NCBI GenBank assembly: GCA_035272265.1
Contig: DATEQV010000212.1
Coordinates: 1-11,163 of the forward strand
From: Acidisphaera sp035272265
GTDB lineage: Bacteria; Pseudomonadota; Alphaproteobacteria; Acetobacterales; Acetobacteraceae
DNA length: 11,163 bases
Direction: 5' to 3'
Shown here: piece by piece, positions 6,919-11,163 of the stretch
How positions within the stretch are numbered: position 1 is the stretch's first letter
How the letters are laid out: every line of letters starts with the position of its first letter
Program-made: the position numbers and the translations under genes
Notes under the pieces: generated by a model
Database searches by the model: none
Told to the model about the DNA's origin: nothing
Seen by the model: only the letters and a program-made list of their open reading frames with translations

Positions 6919-6936
6919 ATGGATGCCTGCATCCAT
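6919..6936. promoter_or_regulatory. 18-bp palindrome, putative TetR operator
   Basis: ATGGATGC (6919-6926) and GCATCCAT (6929-6936) are perfect inverted repeats around a 2-bp centre (CT). The length and symmetry suit a TetR-family dimer. The site ends 16 bp before the ATG of the TetR-family gene, overlapping its leader, which suggests autoregulation and, from about 60 bp away, possible control of the divergent operon. Binding by this particular regulator is inferred from position. Confidence 0.55.
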
Positions 6937-6952
6937 CTGCAAGGACCCAAGC

Positions 6953-7681
6953 ATGAATCAGATCGCCAGGCCGAAAAAGCTCGCGGTGTCCGGCGCGCCC
7001 GGCGAACGGGCGCGCTCACGGATTCTTGATACCGCCGAGGATTTGTTCGCGCGCGAGGGGCCCGCGGCGGTGACCTTGCGCTCGATCGCCGCCGCCGCGC
7101 AGGTGAACGTTGCGGCGGTCAATTACTACTTCGGCTCCAAGGAGAACCTGTTCGAGGAGATGTTCCTGCGCCGCATCATCCCGCTGAACGAGGAGCGGCT
7201 GACGCGGCTGGCGGACTGCGTGGCCCGCGCGAACGGCGCGCCCCCGCTGGAGGACATCGTCGCGGCCTACGTCCTGCCGGCCTTGCGCCTGACCGACGCT
7301 GCAAGCGCGAGCGCCCGCGCGATCGTGGTGCAGTACTCGTTGGGCAGGGTTCTTGCGATGCCCGAAGTCAACGAGAAGCTGGCCCGCTATTACGCCCAGG
7401 TCCGCGAAGAGTTCGTCGCTGCCTTGCTACGCGTGCTGCCGCATCTGGCGCCTCATGAAGTGGTCTGGCGATACTACTGGATGGGCGGCAGCTTGATGGT
7501 TGCCCTCGCCGTCCCGTCCGCAACGCCCGGTTCGCCGCTCTCCGCGGCAACGCCGCCAGCAGCGACCGGCACGATGGCGGATCATCTGATCGCGTTCCTG
7601 GTCCAAGGCTTCCGCGCCTCACCCGTTCCGAAGCGGCAACGAAATCCGGGGGGAAAGAAGGCCGCTGCCGGCGGAATATGA
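6953..7681 (+). CDS. TetR/AcrR-family transcriptional regulator
   Basis: A 242-aa repressor-type protein. The N-terminal DNA-binding domain spans about residues 18-67: RARSRILDTAEDLFAREG, then TLRSIAAAAQVNVAAVNYYF and GSKENLF, the classic TetR helix-turn-helix with its YYFGSKENL end. The rest is the ligand-binding and dimerisation region, with a segment near residues 100-185 that resembles the CecR/YbiH-like TetR C-terminal domain only loosely. The tail (225-242) is basic. I chose the ATG at 6953 because AAGGA lies 7 nt upstream; an in-frame ATG at 6923 and GTG at 6902 would add 10 or 17 residues and would put the palindrome at 6919-6936 inside the coding region. It is divergent from the bicupin operon, with 187 bp between them, and converges with the MFS gene, 7 bp between stops. 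The likely role is ligand-relieved repression of one or both operons. Confidence 0.93.
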   Translation: MNQIARPKKLAVSGAPGERARSRILDTAEDLFAREGPAAVTLRSIAAAAQVNVAAVNYYFGSKENLFEEMFLRRIIPLNEERLTRLADCVARANGAPPLEDIVAAYVLPALRLTDAASASARAIVVQYSLGRVLAMPEVNEKLARYYAQVREEFVAALLRVLPHLAPHEVVWRYYWMGGSLMVALAVPSATPGSPLSAATPPAATGTMADHLIAFLVQGFRASPVPKRQRNPGGKKAAAGGI

Positions 7682-7688
7682 GGGACAC

Positions 7689-9125
7689 TCAATGCGTGAT
7701 CGCTTCGAGCTGCATCCCCCTCGTCCGCGGGCCGAAGCCGCCGATCGAGAGCACCACCATCGCCATGCAGCCCACGATCAGAGTGAACACCCCCGTGGTG
7801 CCGAACTCACGCAGAGCGAAGGCGATCAGGAAGCCTGAGAACATCGCCCCCAGCCGGCTCATCGAATAGACGAAGCCGACGGCCATCGCCCGCACCCGGG
7901 TGGGGAACAGCTCCGGCTGATAAGCATGGAAGCCGAACGACATGATGTTGCTGCACAGCGTGATCCCCACGCCGCAGCAGATCAGCGGAACCATGCCGTC
8001 GACCTGCGAGAAGGCCAGGCCGAAGGCCGCGATCCCCGTCGCGCCGAACACGATCACCCATTTGCGCTCGATCTTGTCGGCGATCGGCACCGCCAGCAGC
8101 GGTCCGATCGGATTGGCGATGGCGATGATGAACGAATAGAGCAGGCTGTGCGTGACGGTGATGCCGCGGGCGACGAGCAATGTCGGCACCCAGCTCGCGA
8201 AACCGTAGTAGCCGATCGTCTGGAAGAAGTTGAACACCATCATCATGATGGTCCGGCCGCGATATTCCGGCGTCCAGATGTCGGCAAAACGCGGCCGCGG
8301 CGCGGGGACCGGCTCGACGGCCGGACGCGGCGGCGGCAGCGGCGCGCCGAGGTCGGCGGCGACCTGCGCCTCGATCCGCGACGTGATGCGGTCAGCCTCT
8401 TCGAGCCGGCCTTGCTGCCCGAGCCAGCGCGGGCTCTCGGGCACCGCGATGCGGATGAACCACACGGCGACCGCCCCCGCCGCGCCGATCAGGACCACGA
8501 ACCGCCAGCCGTCGTAGCCGAACGGCGTTGTGGGCACGAGGAGCCAGGACAGCAGCGCCACGACGGGGACGACGCTGTACGACACGAGCTGGTTGAAGGC
8601 GAAGGCGCGTCCGCGGATGTGCGCGGGCACCAGCTCGGCCAGGAAGGAGTCGATGGTCACGAGCTGCACGCCGATGCCGACGCCGCTGATCAGCCGCCAA
8701 AGATTGAGTCCGGTGGCGGTCGTCTGGGTTGCCACGACGATGGTGGCGGCCGAGTACCAGAGCAGCGACAGCGTGAAGATGCGCCGGCGGCCGAACCTGT
8801 CGGCAAGGGAGCCGAACGCCAAGGTGCCGATGAAAAGCCCGGCGAAGGTCGCGGCGATGAAGGCGCCCAGGCCGGAGAAGCCGAAGAATGAGCCGGTCGT
8901 CTGCGCGAGGATGCCGCTTTTCACCAGTCCCGGGCCGACATAGGCGGTGAAGAACAGGTCGTAGAACTCGAACCAGCCGCCGAGCGACAGCAGCACGACC
9001 ATGATCCAGATGTGACGCGTGGCGGGCAGCCGGTCGAGCCGCGCGTTGATGGTTCCGGCCGTCACGGCCGGCGGCGCTGCCGCGACTTCGAGCGGAGCGT
9101 CGGCGTAGAGGGGCATATCAGTCAT
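7689..9125 (-). CDS. MFS transporter (metabolite:H+ symporter / sugar-porter-like), inner membrane
   Basis: A 478-aa protein with about 12 hydrophobic segments and a long central cytoplasmic loop (about 235-290) rich in Pro and charged residues. Family signatures: GSLADRFGRRR (105-115) in the loop between helices 2 and 3, PESPRWL (229-235) after helix 6, and FPTRVRAMAVGF (407-418) in the second half. TM1 has GWFEFYDLFF with an acidic residue as in organic-acid symporters. It should bring an organic acid or similar compound across the inner membrane using the proton gradient. The start at ATG 9125 is set by AGGAGG with 7 nt spacing. It is the last gene of the second operon, 35 bp after amidohydrolase B, with a palindrome immediately before the ribosome site. 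Aromatic-acid, dicarboxylate and sugar substrates cannot be told apart here. Confidence 0.94.
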   Translation of the reverse strand: MTDMPLYADAPLEVAAAPPAVTAGTINARLDRLPATRHIWIMVVLLSLGGWFEFYDLFFTAYVGPGLVKSGILAQTTGSFFGFSGLGAFIAATFAGLFIGTLAFGSLADRFGRRRIFTLSLLWYSAATIVVATQTTATGLNLWRLISGVGIGVQLVTIDSFLAELVPAHIRGRAFAFNQLVSYSVVPVVALLSWLLVPTTPFGYDGWRFVVLIGAAGAVAVWFIRIAVPESPRWLGQQGRLEEADRITSRIEAQVAADLGAPLPPPRPAVEPVPAPRPRFADIWTPEYRGRTIMMMVFNFFQTIGYYGFASWVPTLLVARGITVTHSLLYSFIIAIANPIGPLLAVPIADKIERKWVIVFGATGIAAFGLAFSQVDGMVPLICCGVGITLCSNIMSFGFHAYQPELFPTRVRAMAVGFVYSMSRLGAMFSGFLIAFALREFGTTGVFTLIVGCMAMVVLSIGGFGPRTRGMQLEAITH

Positions 9126-9138
9126 GTCGTTTCCTCCT

Positions 9139-9155
9139 CGCATTCATCGAATGCG
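9139..9155. promoter_or_regulatory. 17-bp palindrome next to the MFS Shine-Dalgarno
   Basis: CGCATTC (9139-9145) and GAATGCG (9149-9155) form a perfect 7-bp inverted repeat around 3 bases. On the minus strand it is followed at once by AGGAGG, the ribosome site of the MFS gene. It could be a protein-binding site or an RNA hairpin that tunes translation of the transporter. One half, GCATTCAT, differs by one base from the GCATCCAT half of the palindrome before the TetR gene, although the arms are arranged differently. Confidence 0.4.
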
Positions 9156-9160
9156 TCCGG

Positions 9161-10225
9161 TTAGTGCGTTGTCCTGATGCGATCCGACGCGTGCGTGAAG
9201 CTGTCGACCCCGTAGAGGCGCTCGGCAGTGCCGCGAAACAGGGCGTTGCGGTCCGACGGGCTCGCCGCCCGGGTCAGCCGCTTGAACGCGTTCCAGCAGG
9301 CGCCGTAGCTGTACGAGCCCTTGTCGACCGGGAAGTTCCTTTCGAACAGGCAACGGTCCGGACCGAAGGCTTCGATGCAGGTCTCGACGTAGGGGCGCCA
9401 GGCCGCGGCGAGGTGCTCGGAGCTGGGCGGGTCGTCGCCGCGTTCGAAACCGAAGCCGTTGATCCGCATGCCCAGGCCGCCGATCTTGACGTTCACGTTG
9501 TCATGCCGGGCGAGCGCGCGGATGTCGCGCGACCACTCGGCGAGGATGTCCGCCCGGCGGCCCGCGTAGGGGCCGATGCCGAGGATGCCGCCGCAGTGGT
9601 TGAGCACGATCGTGGTTTGCGGGAAGGCGTGCGAAAGATCGGCCAGCTCCGGAAGTTGCGGATGGAACAGCCAGGCCTCGAACAGCAGGCCGAGCGGGGC
9701 GAGGCAGGCGAAGCCTTCGCGGAAACGGGAGTCGGCCAGCATGCGTGCCGGGCCGGCGCTGAGCGGGTTCGTCAGGCTGCTGTCGGCGTCCCAGGTCGTG
9801 ATGTGGCGGACGCCGCGGAAGCGTCCGCCGCCGGCCTTGAGGTGGGCGTACAGGACGTCCTTGACCCCAGCGCCGAGCCGCAGGTCGGCGTGGCCGATGA
9901 TGGCGGCGCAGACGCGGGTCTCGCCGTAGCGTCCGCTCGCGGCCATTGCGGCGATGCCGTTGGCGAACTCGGTTTCGCCGACGGGGCGCAGCGCGGGCGG
10001 GCCGTCGGCGCGGTACATCGCCTGGCATTGCATGAAGGCGGTGGCGACGATGCGGTGGCCGGAGGTGCTGATGTCGGCGAGCAGCTCGTCGAACAGATAG
10101 CGCCAGCCGGGCCGGTCCCAGAGGTGGTGATGCGCTTCGAAGATCGGCAGGTCGGGTTCCGATGCGGGCTCGACCAGCCGGTCGAGCCAATCCTGCCGCA
10201 CCGCGAGGTAGTTGGGGCCGGTCAC
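9161..10225 (-). CDS. Amidohydrolase B (amidohydrolase_2 / lactonase-like, paralogue of A)
   Basis: A 354-aa protein that aligns by eye along its length with amidohydrolase A, at roughly half identical residues. Shared blocks include LRPVGETEFANGI (79-91), GHADLRLG (111-118), IVLNHCGG (206-213), the AAAWRPY segment (273-279) and FERNFPVDK (294-302) with Asp301. It differs where A has VDPHHH: B has FEAHHH (29-34), and A's LDH is LNH (208-210), so the active-site surroundings have diverged and the substrates may differ. The start is GTG at 10225, giving a GTGA overlap with the citrate-synthase-like stop; longer in-frame versions would lie inside that gene. The upstream ribosome signal is weak, which fits translational coupling. 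It has about 15 extra C-terminal residues compared with A. It probably hydrolyses a lactone-type intermediate. Confidence 0.91.
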   Translation of the reverse strand: MTGPNYLAVRQDWLDRLVEPASEPDLPIFEAHHHLWDRPGWRYLFDELLADISTSGHRIVATAFMQCQAMYRADGPPALRPVGETEFANGIAAMAASGRYGETRVCAAIIGHADLRLGAGVKDVLYAHLKAGGGRFRGVRHITTWDADSSLTNPLSAGPARMLADSRFREGFACLAPLGLLFEAWLFHPQLPELADLSHAFPQTTIVLNHCGGILGIGPYAGRRADILAEWSRDIRALARHDNVNVKIGGLGMRINGFGFERGDDPPSSEHLAAAWRPYVETCIEAFGPDRCLFERNFPVDKGSYSYGACWNAFKRLTRAASPSDRNALFRGTAERLYGVDSFTHASDRIRTTH

Positions 10226-11055
10226 GGCGCGTACGGGCGTTCGGGCTGGCCGGTGTAGCGATACGGGATGCTCGGCGGCATCGGGCCCTTGATGCGGCCG
10301 CCCTGCTGCGTCTGCTCCCAGGCGTGCGCGAGGATGCCGACCGAACGCGAGAGGATGAACAGACCGCGGCCGAGCGGCGGCGAGAAACCGAGCTCGGCGT
10401 AGATGACGGCCGTCGCGCCGTCGATGTTCATCGGAATGCGGCGGCCCTTGCGGCGCTCCATCTCCACCTCGACGCCGCGGCCGATATCGGCGCAGCGGCC
10501 GGAAACCGTGCCCTTGGCACGCGCGGCATCGACGAGGCCGAGCAGACGCGGTGCGCGGGGGTCGATGGGATGGAAGCGATGGCCGAAGCCGGGGATGATC
10601 TTGCCGTGCGCTACGGTGAAGCAATCGACGCCCTCGCTGACTGCCGCGGCGAGTTCCGCGCCTTCGCGGATGCGGCGGTCGATGTCGTCATACAGCTCCA
10701 TGCATTGCTCGCCGGCGCCGCCGTGCACGTCGTCCAGCACGTTGATGGCGGAGGCCATCGCGCCGTTCAGCGGCAGGCCGCAGGTGACGGCTATGCGGCC
10801 GATGGCGATGGACGGCGCCTGCGGGCCGTGGTCGACGGCGGCGACCAAGGCTGCTTCGAGCAGCGCGCCCTGCTCGGCGGATGGCAGCTCACCGCGCAGC
10901 ATGAGCCAGATCATCTGTGGGAAGCTGATGTTTCCGATGAGCTGCTCGATCGGATATCCGCGGAAGCGGATGATGCCCGGCTTCATGTCGATGATCGCGG
11001 TGGACCACCAGTCGGTTGCCTTCTCGATCAGATCGGCCGGGTTCGCGTCGGTCAT
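10222..11055 (-). CDS. Citrate synthase-like protein (citryl-CoA lyase type, short form)
   Basis: A 277-aa member of the citrate synthase fold, much shorter than the ~430-aa TCA-cycle enzyme; it corresponds to the catalytic core. The three catalytic positions can be placed: H111 in DDVHGGAGEQ, H159 in PGFGHRFHPIDPR (155-167) and D212 in MNIDGATA. The VDHG block near residues 74-77 and SRSVGILAHAWEQ (236-248) also fit. Short forms are often annotated as citryl-CoA lyase and may cleave or form a C-C bond next to an acyl-CoA thioester. The ATG at 11055 follows GGGAG at 7-8 nt. It is the first visible gene of the second operon and overlaps the next gene by 4 bases. In this setting it may release or consume acetyl-CoA-like units from the pathway, rather than work in the TCA cycle. 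The true reaction is not determined. Confidence 0.9.
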   Translation of the reverse strand: MTDANPADLIEKATDWWSTAIIDMKPGIIRFRGYPIEQLIGNISFPQMIWLMLRGELPSAEQGALLEAALVAAVDHGPQAPSIAIGRIAVTCGLPLNGAMASAINVLDDVHGGAGEQCMELYDDIDRRIREGAELAAAVSEGVDCFTVAHGKIIPGFGHRFHPIDPRAPRLLGLVDAARAKGTVSGRCADIGRGVEVEMERRKGRRIPMNIDGATAVIYAELGFSPPLGRGLFILSRSVGILAHAWEQTQQGGRIKGPMPPSIPYRYTGQPERPYAP

Positions 11056-11163
11056 CGTATGTCTCCCGCTGATGTCCTGAGACCTCGGGGTTTCGTGCTG
11101 CAGTTCCTCAGCTAGGCCGCGCAGGACCGCCTAGCAGCCTGTCGGAGTTAAGCACAAACCACG
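11056..11163 (-). other. Leader of second operon and possible insertion-sequence end at right edge
   Basis: No complete gene is present. Next to the citrate-synthase-like start lies its ribosome site (GGGAGACATACG-ATG). A short open frame ends in TGA near 11109-11111 on the minus strand and could be the tail of an upstream gene. The last ~30 bases, read on the plus strand, contain CTAGCAGCCTGTCGGAGTTA, which resembles the ends of some transposable elements I recall (IS1182- or IS5-like). I see no clear promoter, so the operon may start beyond the window or be driven from the adjoining element. Confidence 0.3.

Noticed and set aside
7670..7700. Rho-independent terminator between the convergent TetR and MFS genes
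   Set aside because: Only 7 bp separate the stops and no strong hairpin followed by a T-run was found on either strand.
7926..8891. Plus-strand open frame opposite the MFS gene
   Set aside because: Highly charged, His/Arg/Asp-rich translation without domain features, antisense to a clear membrane protein.
1..11163. CRISPR arrays, tRNA or rRNA genes
   Set aside because: No regularly spaced repeats, cloverleaf-like segments or conserved rRNA sequence were recognised.

Overview
The window is GC-rich bacterial DNA with strong G/C preference at third codon positions. It carries ten protein-coding genes, nine on the minus strand and one on the plus strand, packed with short gaps or 4-base overlaps. 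The gene families (Tat-type exported ABC binding protein ending in a PAIIRAQ-like signal, bicupin dioxygenase, TauD-type dioxygenase, COG3618-type amidohydrolases, citrate-synthase-like lyase) fit the accessory catabolic DNA of a soil-type alpha- or betaproteobacterium. The sequence alone does not fix the genus.

Layout. Positions 1-137 look like the end of an insertion element, probably an IS4-type one, which cuts off the 3' end of a cyclase-family gene. From there to 6765 a six-gene minus-strand operon reads, in transcription order: bicupin dioxygenase (5809-6765), TauD/TfdA-like dioxygenase (4868-5761), amidohydrolase A (3822-4850), Tat-type periplasmic binding protein (2522-3742), AMP-forming acyl-CoA ligase (894-2507) and the truncated cyclase (138-897). 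A 187-bp divergent control region (6766-6952) holds a plausible promoter for the operon and an 18-bp palindrome just before a plus-strand TetR-family regulator (6953-7681). The regulator's 3' end converges on a second minus-strand operon: citrate-synthase-like protein (10222-11055), amidohydrolase B (9161-10225) and an MFS transporter (7689-9125). The last ~100 bases hold the leader of this operon and, at the extreme right, a sequence resembling another insertion-sequence end.

How the genes may work together. The set looks like an uptake-plus-degradation module for a small, probably aromatic or cyclic, organic acid. The MFS carrier and the solute-binding protein would capture it. The TauD-like enzyme and the 3-His bicupin would provide oxygen-dependent attack or ring cleavage. 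The two amidohydrolases and the cyclase-type hydrolase would open lactone or amide intermediates. The ligase would attach CoA, and the citrate-synthase-like protein could make or break a C-C bond next to a CoA thioester. The TetR protein would sense the substrate or a CoA intermediate. The substrate and order of steps are inference.

Non-coding signals of note are a nested 50-bp inverted repeat across the amidohydrolase A stop codon, a 17-bp palindrome against the Shine-Dalgarno of the MFS gene, and the 18-bp putative TetR operator. No RNA genes, CRISPR arrays or replication origins were seen.
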